A stretch of DNA of 64,000 nucleotides, from the NCBI GenBank assembly GCA_002733665.1, contig NVWM01000001.1, positions 1-64,000 on the forward strand, given 5' to 3'. The translations under genes were made by a program, and so were the position numbers. This document shows positions 44,825-55,897 of the stretch, piece after piece. The notes beneath the pieces are model-generated. The model made no database searches and was not told the origin of the DNA. It was given only the letters and a program-made list of their open reading frames with translations. This DNA is from Lutibacter sp. Its GTDB lineage: Bacteria; Bacteroidota; Bacteroidia; Flavobacteriales; Flavobacteriaceae. How positions within the stretch are numbered: the first letter of the stretch is position 1; the number at the start of each line of letters is the position of its first letter.

Positions 44825-44952
44825 AAGGGTTTTTCCCCTAAATAAAAAGGGTTTTTCCTCATAGGCTTGCTGTTTTATTAAAGTAACTTCGTTAACTTGT
44901 AACATCTTATATCATTGCTGTTTTAGTTACATGACAATAGTCATAGGCTTGC
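44825..44952. repeat. Direct repeats upstream of the DUF2130/ATPase module
   Basis: AAGGGTTTTTCC occurs at 44825-44836 and 44847-44858. TCATAGGCTTGC occurs at 44859-44870 and 44941-44952. The 250-nt region (44749-44996) has no convincing gene. A -7-like TAAATTTG (44967-44974) precedes the DUF2130 start by about 22 nt. The repeats could be operators, recombination scars or parts of a small RNA. Confidence 0.5.
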
Positions 44953-44996
44953 ATAATAGTATTCGATAAATTTGTGTTAACTAAAACAAATTGAAT

Positions 44997-46262
44997 ATGA
45001 ACGAAATTATTTGTCCAAATTGTAAAAAGGCTTTTAAAGTCGATGAATCGGGTTTTGCTGCTATTCTTAAGCAAGTTCGTGACCATCAATTTGAAGAAGA
45101 ATTAGAAAAGCGATTAGAACTTGCTGAAAAATCAAAAGATGATGCCATTAAACTTGCTGAAGCAAATGTTAGAAATTCATTACAAGAACAACTTGCAAAA
45201 AAAGATAATGAATTAACTATATTAAAAGCCAAAAGTGATAGTGAACTAATAGAAAAATTAGCAAAGAAAGAAGCGGAAATTTCTGATATGAAATCAACAA
45301 TTCAGAATGCAGAAATATCCAAAAAACTTGAAGTATCAGAAGCAATTAAAAAAATAGAAAAAGAACGTGATAGTCTTGCTAATGACTTAAAAAGTAACGA
45401 AACAGAAAAACAGTTACTTGAAAAATCTATAAACGAAAAATTTAGTGGACAACTTAGCATAAAAGACGTAACCATTAAAATGAAAGATGATGAAATTGCT
45501 CGTTTGAAAGACTATAAGCAAAAACAATCTACAAAAATGATTGGCGAAACATTAGAACTACATTGTGAAGCAGAGTTCAATAAACTTCGTGCAACTGCCT
45601 TTCAAAATGCCTATTTTGAAAAAGATAACGATTCAAGAGGTGGAAATAAAGGTGATTTTATTTATAGAGAAAATGATGAAGCAGGTAATGAAATCATTTC
45701 AATTATGTTCGAAATGAAAAATGAAAATGATGAAACTGCTACAAAAAAGAAGAATGAACATTTTTTTGCAAAACTAGATAAAGACCGAATAGATAAAAAA
45801 TGTGAATATGCCGTTCTTGTTTCTTTACTTGAATCAGAAAGCGAACTCTATAACACAGGAATAGTTGATGTATCATATAAATTTAACAAAATGTACGTAG
45901 TTCGACCTCAATTTTTTATTCCCATTATTACACTTCTTCGAAATGCAGCAATGAATTCAATGCAATACAAAGCAGAGTTAAATTTAATGAAAAATCAAAA
46001 CGTTGACATCACCAATTTTGAAGATAAAATAAATTTATTTAAAACGGGATTTGCTAAAAACTATGATTTAGCGAGTCGCAAATTCAAAACTGCTATTGAT
46101 GAAATAGACAAAACAATTATTCATCTTCAAAAAACAAAAGATGCACTGCTATCTTCTGAAAACAACTTACGTTTGGCTAATAATAAGGCTGATGATTTAA
46201 CCATTAAAAAATTAACGCACGGAAATCCAACAATGAAAGCGAAATTTGATGGGCTTTTGTGA
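44997..46262 (+). CDS. DUF2130 protein with PD-(D/E)XK-like nuclease signature
   Basis: The 421-residue protein starts [13 protein letters not shown], with a CPNC half zinc ribbon (C6, C9). A TTG two codons earlier is less likely. A coiled coil rich in Glu, Lys and Ala covers about 25-180. A globular domain follows with [17 protein letters not shown]220-F, and FE239-M-K241. This D-x18-E-x-K pattern resembles the PD-(D/E)XK nuclease active site. The C-terminal part (about 300-421) is again helical. DUF2130 has no established function. The gene is followed 46 nt later by a RloC-like ATPase, suggesting a joint defence module. The nuclease call is inference. Confidence 0.8.
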   Translation: MNEIICPNCKKAFKVDESGFAAILKQVRDHQFEEELEKRLELAEKSKDDAIKLAEANVRNSLQEQLAKKDNELTILKAKSDSELIEKLAKKEAEISDMKSTIQNAEISKKLEVSEAIKKIEKERDSLANDLKSNETEKQLLEKSINEKFSGQLSIKDVTIKMKDDEIARLKDYKQKQSTKMIGETLELHCEAEFNKLRATAFQNAYFEKDNDSRGGNKGDFIYRENDEAGNEIISIMFEMKNENDETATKKKNEHFFAKLDKDRIDKKCEYAVLVSLLESESELYNTGIVDVSYKFNKMYVVRPQFFIPIITLLRNAAMNSMQYKAELNLMKNQNVDITNFEDKINLFKTGFAKNYDLASRKFKTAIDEIDKTIIHLQKTKDALLSSENNLRLANNKADDLTIKKLTHGNPTMKAKFDGLL

Positions 46263-46308
46263 AAATTTGAATAAACAACTATGAAATTAATTAAAAAAGT
46301 GTAAACCA

Positions 46309-48927
46309 ATGCCTATACTAAACGATATAATTAATTGGGTCGAGTCCAAGCCTGTTTTTTGGCAAGTAGCAATTGACCGCTTAATTAGAAATAATGAACT
46401 AACTAATAATGACATTACAGAATTAACAGAAATTTGTAAAGTAGATTTTAAATTATCGCAATTTAATTTTACTAAAGTAGATTTTAATGATTTAAGAAAT
46501 TTTGCAAATAACGCAACAAGTAATGATGATGTTATACTTTCTAAAATTTTTAATATTGATAATGTAAACGCACTCTCAAAAACTTGTGAATTAGAATTTG
46601 CCCCAAAAGGACTTACGATAGTCTATGGCGATAATGGTTCTGGAAAATCAAGCTATGTGAGTATTTTAAAACACGCTTGTAGCACAAGAGGACATAAGCC
46701 AAAAATAAACGATAATTTATACGACCCAACTTGTTTTGGAAACGATAAAAAAGCGGATATAGAATATACAATTGATGGCACAAACTTTAATACAGTAAAT
46801 CTCGTAAACGAAGAAGTAAGTAATTCTGTTTTAAAAAGTGTAGATGTTTTCGACACATTTAGTGCAAATCATTATATTGATGGAGAAGATGAAATTGCTT
46901 TCATTCCTCAAGGTTTGTCTATTGTAGAAAAATTGGCAATTGATATAAAAAGAGTTGAGAGCGAACTAAATTCAGAATTATTAAGTCCAGCTTTAAAAGA
47001 ATTTGACTATTCCCTTTTAGATGTTTCCGAAGGATCAACAGCTAAAACCTTTCTCGACAACTTAAACGCAGAAACAAAACTAGATGAATTAAGGGCTGAA
47101 TCTATTTGGAATTCAACTAAAGATTCTAGAATTGAACAATTGATTAAAGAAATAGAGAAATTAAACGCAACAGACCCAAAGAAAAACTTAAAAGAAAATG
47201 AAGAAAAGATAAAACGTTTTGAAATTTTGCAAAATAAATTTCAAACGCTCGAAGATAATTTGACAGGTCAAATCTTAATAGATTTAAAGCAAACATTAAA
47301 TGATTTTGTAACAACAAGTAAAGCTTTAAAAGAATCTTCTGAAAAAGCATTTTCTGATTTACCAATTGAAGGTGTTGGTAATAGTTCGTGGAAATTACTT
47401 TGGGAAAGTGCCCGTAAATTCTACAATGAAAGCTCGGAAACGGAGAACTTTCCAGAAGTAAATAAAGATAGTAATTGTCCTCTTTGTCTTCAAGATTTAG
47501 ATGAGGATGCAAAAAATAGATTTACTTCTTTTGAGGAATTTATAAAAAATGATATTCAAAAAACTTATGATGAAGCATCTAATATATTTGATTTAGCCAT
47601 TGAAGATTTGAATAGACTAGACTTTTCTTTTGAGGAACAAAAACCTACAACAATAGAATTAAATGAATTGATTGATGATTATTCTCAAAATCAAGTACAA
47701 TATTTAGAGTTGCTTTCTAAACAAAAAGAAAATTTGATAACTCATTTTAATTCTAAAAAAACTATTGAAGATTTTAATAAAATTGAAATTGAGAATACAC
47801 CAAAAACATTAATTCAAGAACTCATTAAAACCTTAAAGGAAACAAATGAGAAATTAAAAGTCCAATCAATTGAAGAGGATTTAAAACCTCTAAATAAGGA
47901 GCTAAATCAATTAAAAGGAGAAAAAAAGATTTTTGATTTTAAACCAAAATTAGGTCGTGAAATTTATAGACAGAAAAAGGTTAAGTTACTAAATCAGTGC
48001 ATTAGTAAATGCAACACAAGAACAATCACAACTCATAGCAACGAATTAGCAACGAAATATATTAGCCAAAACCTTAAACAGAATTTCAAAACAGAATTAA
48101 CCAAGTTAGGTTTTAAGAATATCAAAATTGAAACTGAAACAAAAGGACAAAGAGGAAAGCAATATCATTACTTAAGACTTGACGAGCAAAACGGAGATGA
48201 TATCGCTTTAAAAGATATTTTAAGTGAAGGAGAACATAGATGTATTTCCTTGGCAACGTTTTTATCTGAATTATCCATTTCAGAGCATAAAAGTGCTATA
48301 ATATTTGACGATCCAGTTTCATCTCTTGATCATAAATGGAGAAATAAAATATCAAAAAGAATTGCAGAAGAAGCATTAAAGAGACAAGTCATTGTTTTTA
48401 CTCACGATATTACTTTTCTACTAATGATTCAAGAACATTCTAATAGTCTAAATTGTGATTTAGACATAAAAAGTCTTACAAGAAAGAAAAAAGAAACAGG
48501 ACTGATTGCAAGCAATCCACCTTGGGATGCTTTACCTGTTGGCAAAAGAATTGGTTTGTTAAAAGGCGCATACCAAAAATTGGAAAAAATAGAAAGAACT
48601 GAAACTGAAGAAGTATATAAAGAACGAGCAAAAATTTTATATGGTAAACTTCGAGAAACTTGGGAACGTTTTATTGAAGAAGTATTCTTGAATGGAGCAA
48701 TTCAAAGATTTGGAAGAGCAATACAAACTCAACGTTTATCAAAAATTGTAGATTTGACAGATGTTGATTACAATCTTGTAGATACTAATATGAGTAAATG
48801 TTCTACTTATTTTACTGGACACGATACAGCAGGAACATTAATTGAAGAAATGCCTGACTCTGACGAATTTCTAGCAGATATATTGATATTAGAAAATTAT
48901 ATAAAAGTCATTAGAAAACGTAGATAA
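46309..48927 (+). CDS. AAA_13/RloC-PrrC-like ATPase with zinc hook
   Basis: The 872-residue protein has an SMC/Rad50-like plan. Walker A GDNGSGKSS is at 108-116. A long coiled coil is interrupted by a CPLC zinc hook (C390, C393). The ABC signature LSEGEHRCISLA is near 640, Walker B AIIFDDPVSSLDH near 665, and the H-loop FTHD near 700. This is the layout of RloC, a phage-defence anticodon nuclease, and of related AAA_13 proteins. The C-terminal ~110 residues contain R782-xxx-E786 and H838, comparable to the Arg-x3-Glu/His triad of PrrC/RloC. The gene follows DUF2130 closely. Toxicity, target and pairing are inferred. Confidence 0.82.
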   Translation: MPILNDIINWVESKPVFWQVAIDRLIRNNELTNNDITELTEICKVDFKLSQFNFTKVDFNDLRNFANNATSNDDVILSKIFNIDNVNALSKTCELEFAPKGLTIVYGDNGSGKSSYVSILKHACSTRGHKPKINDNLYDPTCFGNDKKADIEYTIDGTNFNTVNLVNEEVSNSVLKSVDVFDTFSANHYIDGEDEIAFIPQGLSIVEKLAIDIKRVESELNSELLSPALKEFDYSLLDVSEGSTAKTFLDNLNAETKLDELRAESIWNSTKDSRIEQLIKEIEKLNATDPKKNLKENEEKIKRFEILQNKFQTLEDNLTGQILIDLKQTLNDFVTTSKALKESSEKAFSDLPIEGVGNSSWKLLWESARKFYNESSETENFPEVNKDSNCPLCLQDLDEDAKNRFTSFEEFIKNDIQKTYDEASNIFDLAIEDLNRLDFSFEEQKPTTIELNELIDDYSQNQVQYLELLSKQKENLITHFNSKKTIEDFNKIEIENTPKTLIQELIKTLKETNEKLKVQSIEEDLKPLNKELNQLKGEKKIFDFKPKLGREIYRQKKVKLLNQCISKCNTRTITTHSNELATKYISQNLKQNFKTELTKLGFKNIKIETETKGQRGKQYHYLRLDEQNGDDIALKDILSEGEHRCISLATFLSELSISEHKSAIIFDDPVSSLDHKWRNKISKRIAEEALKRQVIVFTHDITFLLMIQEHSNSLNCDLDIKSLTRKKKETGLIASNPPWDALPVGKRIGLLKGAYQKLEKIERTETEEVYKERAKILYGKLRETWERFIEEVFLNGAIQRFGRAIQTQRLSKIVDLTDVDYNLVDTNMSKCSTYFTGHDTAGTLIEEMPDSDEFLADILILENYIKVIRKRR

Positions 48928-48987
48928 TAACGAAAGCACAACAAAATATATATTATTTGTTAGATTTTGACCAATTAAAAAAACACC

Positions 48988-50493
<1,506 letters not shown>

Positions 50494-50523
50494 CAACATT
50501 ATCTCTATAAAAAATAATATTGA

Positions 50524-51333
50524 TTAATTATTTACATTATAACGGATAATCTCTTGAATACTAGTTTCACTTCCACTACTTGGGAATGGATATGTAATTC
50601 CAGGAAGCGTTACTAATTCATAACTTATTTCTGTTATCGATTTTATTAAGCCAACTTCATTAGCATAACTATTAATCATAACCAATACATCTTGTGGCTC
50701 AAGCACAGTTATAGGCAATGTAACTCCAGCAACAGTAACCTGTGCAGTTATTTTTATGTTCAATGTGATTTCTGTTTCAATAATATCAGAAAAAGTTTCA
50801 GAATTTACAGTTAAACTACTTGTTCTGTTATTTAAAGTGTTTTGTAAAGTGTAATCTATCGTTAACGGAATTCCGTCTAAAGTCTGTGATGCTGTATCGC
50901 TTTGAGTAGCCAATACTGTTCCAACTGCTGCAGTTTCGTTTAATAAAACTACATCGTTGAGTACAATTTCAAAATCAAAAATATCATTAAATAGATCACC
51001 TAAATTTATTGAACCATATATCAAATGATCAGCATTAGATTTTCTATGCAAGTTTTGAGCATATAACTGTGTTGCTAGACCTGTACTTGCTGCAGAAGCG
51101 TCAAAATCAAAGTAATTGAAACCATTGGTATTGGTAGTTCCAGAAATATATAATGAGTCTTGTGACATTCCGTTTAATGAAGAGTTTGCATCATAAACCC
51201 AATAATTAGAAACTGCCATTGGCATAAATTCTTGTAGTTCATTTGTTTCTAAATCTATTTCAGATTCATTACAAGATGACACTATAAATAACATACTAGC
51301 AAAAACAATTAGACTATACGCAACTTTTCTCAT
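50524..51333 (-). CDS. Hypothetical exported lipoprotein
   Basis: This 269-residue protein has a lipoprotein signal ending MLFIVSSCNES (Cys21). The mature part is Thr/Ser/Asn-rich with beta-strand patterning, starting with YWVYDANSSLNGMSQDSLYISG, which resembles small Bacteroidota lipoproteins of unknown role. No catalytic motif is visible. It is 90 nt from the ferritin gene on the same strand; the link is unclear. Confidence 0.75.
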   Translation of the reverse strand: MRKVAYSLIVFASMLFIVSSCNESEIDLETNELQEFMPMAVSNYWVYDANSSLNGMSQDSLYISGTTNTNGFNYFDFDASAASTGLATQLYAQNLHRKSNADHLIYGSINLGDLFNDIFDFEIVLNDVVLLNETAAVGTVLATQSDTASQTLDGIPLTIDYTLQNTLNNRTSSLTVNSETFSDIIETEITLNIKITAQVTVAGVTLPITVLEPQDVLVMINSYANEVGLIKSITEISYELVTLPGITYPFPSSGSETSIQEIIRYNVNN

Positions 51334-51419
51334 GCTATTTTTTTTAAGGATTTTAATAATTCAAATATAATAATAAATCAGAAGCAGTAAAACTAAGTGT
51401 CATTTCCAGCCATTATATA

Positions 51420-51917
51420 TTATTCTTTGGCAGAAGTAATCATATTAATATCTCTATCAAATAAATAATGACCAGACTTATCAGTTCCAATAATATTCAA
51501 TTTACCCAAAAGCGTTCTTGCCGTCGCTTCTTCCTCAAGTTGTTCAGTAACATACCATTGCATAAAATTATGTACGTTGTAATCTTTGAATTGTAAACAT
51601 TCATGAATTACATGATTCACTTGCTGTGTTACAAACACTTCACTTGCCAAGAAAGTCTCAAACAATTCGTTTATAGATGTATAAGTGCTCTTAGGTTTCT
51701 CTAAGGATGGTATCACAACTTTTCCACTTCGCTCATTGATAAACTTCACCAATTTGGTCATATGCAATCTTTCTTCTTCAGATTGGAGATAAAAGAAATC
51801 AGCAACACCATTATATCCATTCTCATCAGCCCAAGAAGCCATTGCTAGGTATTGCATTGAAGCCGCAGCCTCAAATTTAACTTGGTCATTTAGTAATTTT
51901 TCAATTTGCTTTTCCAT
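51420..51917 (-). CDS. ftnA: Ferritin (non-haem)
   Basis: Ferritin oxidises and stores iron in a 24-subunit cage. The 165-residue protein is a four-helix bundle. The ferroxidase ligands are visible as E17-like FEAAASMQYLAMASWADENGY, SEEERLH (about 46-52), and the ExxxA stretch TEQLEEEATA in helix 4. It has no haem-binding Met typical of bacterioferritin. It is downstream of the FMN-binding/4-helix membrane gene pair, 34 nt from the latter, consistent with an iron-related set. Confidence 0.93.
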   Translation of the reverse strand: MEKQIEKLLNDQVKFEAAASMQYLAMASWADENGYNGVADFFYLQSEEERLHMTKLVKFINERSGKVVIPSLEKPKSTYTSINELFETFLASEVFVTQQVNHVIHECLQFKDYNVHNFMQWYVTEQLEEEATARTLLGKLNIIGTDKSGHYLFDRDINMITSAKE

Positions 51918-51950
51918 GATAGATATTATTTTCTGTAAAATTAAGAAACT

Positions 51951-52445
51951 TTAGGCTTGCTTTTTAAACAATTGTAATAAAATTAGAATTGTTGCAGCCA
52001 TAAACGATAATGTCATCAACATTCCAGAAATCATAATTACATATTTCATCCAACCGATGTCTAACCATAAAAAGTAAATTCCACCAAAAGTTAGCAATAC
52101 AGATGCAAATGGTTCAAACATTAAAAAGTGCTTTAATTTTTTGTTAATACTTGTTGTTGAGAGTATTAGTGACAGTAGAAAGAAAATAATAGAGAGTGAT
52201 ATAATGTGATTATGCACCAACGTCAATATTTCTCGTTTAGACTTTTTAAACTGCATAGTTGTGGCGTTTTCGTCAGTCTCATTTCCATTATAATGCGATT
52301 CTATTCCTTCAGGATTTGCTGCAGTCGTTTCGTTTACAAATGTAAGACCTGTATAAAAACCGATACTCAATATCACTAAAAAAACAGCAAGTAATGCTTT
52401 TATTTCTTTAGGAAAACTATGTATTTTACCGTGAACTTGCATCAT
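51951..52445 (-). CDS. Four-helix membrane protein, unknown
   Basis: The 164-residue protein has four predicted membrane helices (about 15-36, 75-95, 105-127, 132-158). Histidines at the start of helix 2 (LVHNHIISLS) could ligate haem or metal. A soluble loop between helices 1 and 2 carries acidic and Asn residues. Its ATG overlaps the stop of the FMN-binding gene, so the two are translationally coupled and probably form one membrane electron-transfer unit. I do not recognise a named family. Confidence 0.75.
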   Translation of the reverse strand: MMQVHGKIHSFPKEIKALLAVFLVILSIGFYTGLTFVNETTAANPEGIESHYNGNETDENATTMQFKKSKREILTLVHNHIISLSIIFFLLSLILSTTSINKKLKHFLMFEPFASVLLTFGGIYFLWLDIGWMKYVIMISGMLMTLSFMAATILILLQLFKKQA

Positions 52446-52978
52446 AATATATTTTTTTGCTGTAGCGTTTCTATAGATTGTAATAAGTTATTGATTGCAA
52501 CTGTTAGAGAACGTGCCGAAATTGTAGCACCAGAAATTGCAATAATATCTTTTTCGTATTTCAGTTTTTGGCCTTTTGTTTTTCCAACAAATTGTCTTAA
52601 CCAACGCTTACTTCCTATTTCAGAGCCATAATCTTCTCTGTAAATAAGCACTTTTGTTTTCTTGATGATAAAATCATTGTCAAACAGTACCAAATAATCA
52701 AATTCATCTGTTTTACTTGGCGCTTTATCAATATAAGCATAGCCAATTTGTTCTGAATTATTTAGTATCTTAAAAAAACTATTCTCTTCTATTTCGAAAT
52801 CTAATTGTGAGTTTATTTCATCAGAAATTAAAATAGACACTAAAGTGAAGTTTTCTACTTCATATGTAGTTTTTATTTCTTTTGAGGTCTTTTTCTGAAT
52901 ATTCTTAGGTAACTGAAACGACATTAAAACCGTAGTTAGAAGAAATAGCAGTAAAAAAAACAAGTGTCTTATTTTCAT
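52442..52978 (-). CDS. FMN-binding domain protein (RnfG/NqrC-like)
   Basis: This is an exported flavoprotein of 178 residues with an N-terminal signal or anchor (about 4-20). The C-terminal motif DIIAISGATISARS carries S154 at the position where FMN is covalently attached by ApbE (usually Thr, with Ser also used). Such proteins shuttle electrons in the periplasm. It is coupled by an ATGA overlap to the four-helix membrane gene and lies downstream of a porin gene after its terminator. ApbE is not in the window. Confidence 0.85.
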   Translation of the reverse strand: MKIRHLFFLLLFLLTTVLMSFQLPKNIQKKTSKEIKTTYEVENFTLVSILISDEINSQLDFEIEENSFFKILNNSEQIGYAYIDKAPSKTDEFDYLVLFDNDFIIKKTKVLIYREDYGSEIGSKRWLRQFVGKTKGQKLKYEKDIIAISGATISARSLTVAINNLLQSIETLQQKNIL

Positions 52979-53003
52979 TTTTCAAAAATATAAAAATTAA
53001 ATA

Positions 53004-53041
53004 GCAAATAGCTGAACTCAATTAAGAATTCAACTATTTGC
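53004..53041 (-). terminator. Terminator of the porin gene
   Basis: GCAAATAG and CTATTTGC, extended by GAA/TTC, form a hairpin downstream of the porin stop. On the minus strand the following bases are T-rich. Confidence 0.65.
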
Positions 53042-53073
53042 GTTGATAAAAACTAACTTAACTCAAAATATTG

Positions 53074-54225
53074 TTAGAACCAAACTCCAATTCCGAAGTT
53101 TAATTGACCTGTTGAATCACTACCAGCAACTTCGTTGCTCTTTATTTGGTAATCTACTTTTACAACTGCTCCAGGAGCAAGTTTATAATTTAAACCGAAT
53201 GTAATATCATTTCTGTCAAATGCATCGTTTTTTGTCAATGCTCCATCAACTGAAGCATGTGTATCATAATCTTCGTATCTAGCGAAAGCCCATAATTGTT
53301 GTTCTTTATCTTGTGATAATAGATTGTAAGAACTTTCTAAATACCATCCTTGCAATTTACTTCCTAAATCTGCAGAATTTAATGTGTTATAAGCATCTGT
53401 ATCACTCAAACTTGCATTTATAAACTGACCTCTTGCTGCAAAACGTTTGTTTGTATAACGTGCGTCTAGACCAACCATAGCAATACCTACATCAGCACCA
53501 TCCAACATATCTACATCATCTTCGGCTTGTGTGCGTCCAAAATATCCTGCTAAACCTAAACGCAAACCATTGATACCATAGTAATCTACTTTTGCTGAAA
53601 AGTTAGGTGTATTTATTGTTGATTTTGCTCCTTTTTGGCGTCCGTTTCTCAAACCATTTTTTCCTCCAAGAACTTTTGAACCGTTCACAGAAGCAAATCC
53701 GTTAAAGATATATGCTTGGTATTTAAGTGATGCTGCATCACTTCTTCCAGAAACTCCTATTCCAATTTCTCTCCAAGTAGATGGAATAATTGAACCATCT
53801 ACAGAAGGACGCTCTACTCCATTAAAAGTTGTAGGCTCATGATATTCGTTTACAATTCCCATAGGAACTAACATTAATCCTCCACGAAGATTCACATTAT
53901 CATTTAAACTGTATTGTAAAAATGCTTGCTCTACAAACACTTCACTTACATGTTCGAATTCAATTTCAGTAATAAACTGAGTTTTGTCATTAAATTTGTA
54001 ACCAAACATCAAGACAAGTCTTTGAATGTCTAGTTCTCCATTATCACCTTCTGGTTGATTGTAAGTGATTTCACCATATCCACCAATTGTAAGTGGTGAT
54101 TTTTGATTTTTTGCTAAAAGTCTGTCAGCAGTATTTTGTGTTAATTGTGGAATACTATCATTAGTTGATTGTGCTGAAACGATCATTGAACTTAAAAGAA
54201 TTCCAGCGAAAAAAAATTTTCTCAT
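53074..54225 (-). CDS. Outer-membrane porin, OprO/P-like
   Basis: The 383-residue protein has a signal peptide (MRKFFFAGILLSSMIVSAQ). A beta-barrel follows with repeated aromatic strands: TIGGYGEITYNQPEG (about 46), DIQRLVLMFGYKFNDKTQF, ITEIEFEHVSEVFVEQAFLQY. It ends GQLNFGIGVWF with a terminal Phe. It resembles Bacteroidota porins related to phosphate-selective OprO/OprP; substrate not determined. It has a consensus promoter and its own terminator, separate from the FMN-binding unit. Confidence 0.87.
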   Translation of the reverse strand: MRKFFFAGILLSSMIVSAQSTNDSIPQLTQNTADRLLAKNQKSPLTIGGYGEITYNQPEGDNGELDIQRLVLMFGYKFNDKTQFITEIEFEHVSEVFVEQAFLQYSLNDNVNLRGGLMLVPMGIVNEYHEPTTFNGVERPSVDGSIIPSTWREIGIGVSGRSDAASLKYQAYIFNGFASVNGSKVLGGKNGLRNGRQKGAKSTINTPNFSAKVDYYGINGLRLGLAGYFGRTQAEDDVDMLDGADVGIAMVGLDARYTNKRFAARGQFINASLSDTDAYNTLNSADLGSKLQGWYLESSYNLLSQDKEQQLWAFARYEDYDTHASVDGALTKNDAFDRNDITFGLNYKLAPGAVVKVDYQIKSNEVAGSDSTGQLNFGIGVWF

Positions 54226-54269
54226 TATTGTTATTTAGATTGATTAAAAATAATACTATTTGTTCGGGA

Positions 54270-54300
54270 CAAAAATATTATAATTATTAAAATCTGCAAA
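54270..54300 (-). promoter_or_regulatory. Consensus promoter of the porin gene
   Basis: On the minus strand TTTG (54297-54300), 19 nt and TATTTTTG (54270-54277) are an exact Bacteroidota consensus. The leader would be about 38 nt. Confidence 0.8.
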
Positions 54301-54364
54301 CTTTATTTAGAATAATTTTAAATAAAGTTATAATAAACTTACTTAGTGATAGATACAACTGAAT

Positions 54365-55876
54365 TTACAAAGATTTAAGGTGTTTAATAACCACTTTACG
54401 GATATCTGAAGCAAGATCTTCTGGCTTATTTTTAGTTATGTTGTCAATACCCTTAGCATCTGCTTTCAAAAATGGAATATCAAAACCAAGTAATAAATAG
54501 TCAGTCATAACAACTGTGTAAGTTTTGTTTTTATTAATGCGCTTACCTCCTACTTTCCACTGTTTATTTTCTACATCATATTCAATATTATAATGTTGTA
54601 AATATGCTCCTGTTCCAGCTCTTAAGCGTCCGTATTGTAAAACTCTTCGCAACAGTTCACCTGTCATTTCAACTTTGTTAATTCCTCCTCCAAAAGGCAA
54701 TACTCTAAAAATATCAACACCTGTAATATCACCTTGTAACTCTTCATCAAGTCTAATGGAACCTCCGTTTACAAATGCGCAATCAATCTTAGTATCACCA
54801 AATGCTTGTGACATCGAAGTTGCTATTAACTGTCCAAGATTTGTTTGCACACTTCTTGTTGGCGTATCACGACCATCAAGAGGAACAGTTGTTGTATAAA
54901 TTACTTCGTATGGATTTTTGATAATTTCTTTCAATTTATTATCCAATATCATTAACCATTTCTGAACAATTTTGGCTACTTCTGCATCTTCACCTGTTGA
55001 TTCATTTATTTGTACCAATTCAGATTTAATTGTTGATTTTTTTGTTTTTTTATCAAATGTTATTCTGTGTACATATGCTGTTTTTGCATTTGCATCTGCT
55101 TTAGAAATAAGCGCATCGCCAACAGGAATCAGCATATTCGTATGTTCATGACCTCCAAAAATGATTGGAACATTTGGCAATGATAAGGAGACCAATCTGT
55201 CTTGCCTAAATGATAGATGTGTCAAACCTAGAACAACATCTGTTGATGGTTTTAAAGTATTGTATGCATTTATTGCATCTTGATATAAATCGCCATAATC
55301 AACATAATCTTTTGGGTTAGAATCAATTGTAGCGCTAAAAAAACCAACTTTAATTTCTGTTCCATCTGTATCTTTAAAATCAAATGTTATTGTTCTTGGA
55401 ATATCGGTTTTCATGCCATTTTTTTCAACAAAAAAAGGTGTTTTTGTAATGCTGTCTTTTACCAATTGTGTATTTGTAGCAATCCACTGAAAATTAGATT
55501 CGTTTAATCTTTTTTGAAAATCTTTATACTTTAAATCAAACTCATGGTTACCAAAAGCGACCAAATCAAAATTCATAGCATTCATTACTTCTATCATTTG
55601 TTTTCCACGAAAACGCTCTCCATCTTCTCCTTTTAATGTTGCTATAATTGAAGGGTTTAAAAAATCTCCTCCATGAACTAATAATGTATTTGGGTTTTCG
55701 CTTTTTAATGTTTTGTATAGATTCGCAACACGAGCCAAACCTCCAGTTTTTCCGCCATCAACTGCACCAATTTCATATACATCATTGACTTGAACTACAA
55801 TAAACTCTAAACTATTGTCATCTTTTTTGCACGCAATAAAAAGTAAAGAAATTAGTAAAATGGATATTTTTTTCAT
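54365..55876 (-). CDS. Bifunctional metallophosphatase/5'-nucleotidase lipoprotein
   Basis: This exported enzyme dephosphorylates nucleotides or related phosphate esters. The start at 55876 gives a lipoprotein signal (KKISILLISLLFIACKK); an upstream ATG would add 13 residues lacking signal features. The 503-residue protein has the metal-site motifs VQVNDVYEIG (in place of the usual HTND), HGGDFLNPS, FGNHEFDLKY and GGHEHTNM. A C-terminal 5'-nucleotidase domain includes FVNGGSIR and FRVLPFGGGINK. The gene has its own promoter. Confidence 0.92.
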   Translation of the reverse strand: MKKISILLISLLFIACKKDDNSLEFIVVQVNDVYEIGAVDGGKTGGLARVANLYKTLKSENPNTLLVHGGDFLNPSIIATLKGEDGERFRGKQMIEVMNAMNFDLVAFGNHEFDLKYKDFQKRLNESNFQWIATNTQLVKDSITKTPFFVEKNGMKTDIPRTITFDFKDTDGTEIKVGFFSATIDSNPKDYVDYGDLYQDAINAYNTLKPSTDVVLGLTHLSFRQDRLVSLSLPNVPIIFGGHEHTNMLIPVGDALISKADANAKTAYVHRITFDKKTKKSTIKSELVQINESTGEDAEVAKIVQKWLMILDNKLKEIIKNPYEVIYTTTVPLDGRDTPTRSVQTNLGQLIATSMSQAFGDTKIDCAFVNGGSIRLDEELQGDITGVDIFRVLPFGGGINKVEMTGELLRRVLQYGRLRAGTGAYLQHYNIEYDVENKQWKVGGKRINKNKTYTVVMTDYLLLGFDIPFLKADAKGIDNITKNKPEDLASDIRKVVIKHLKSL

Positions 55877-55897
55877 GTAATAATTTTTATGTTTGTA

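Noticed and set aside
53074-54225. Assigning phosphate specificity to the OprO/P-like porin.
   Set aside because: No adjacent phosphate genes and selectivity residues cannot be judged by eye.
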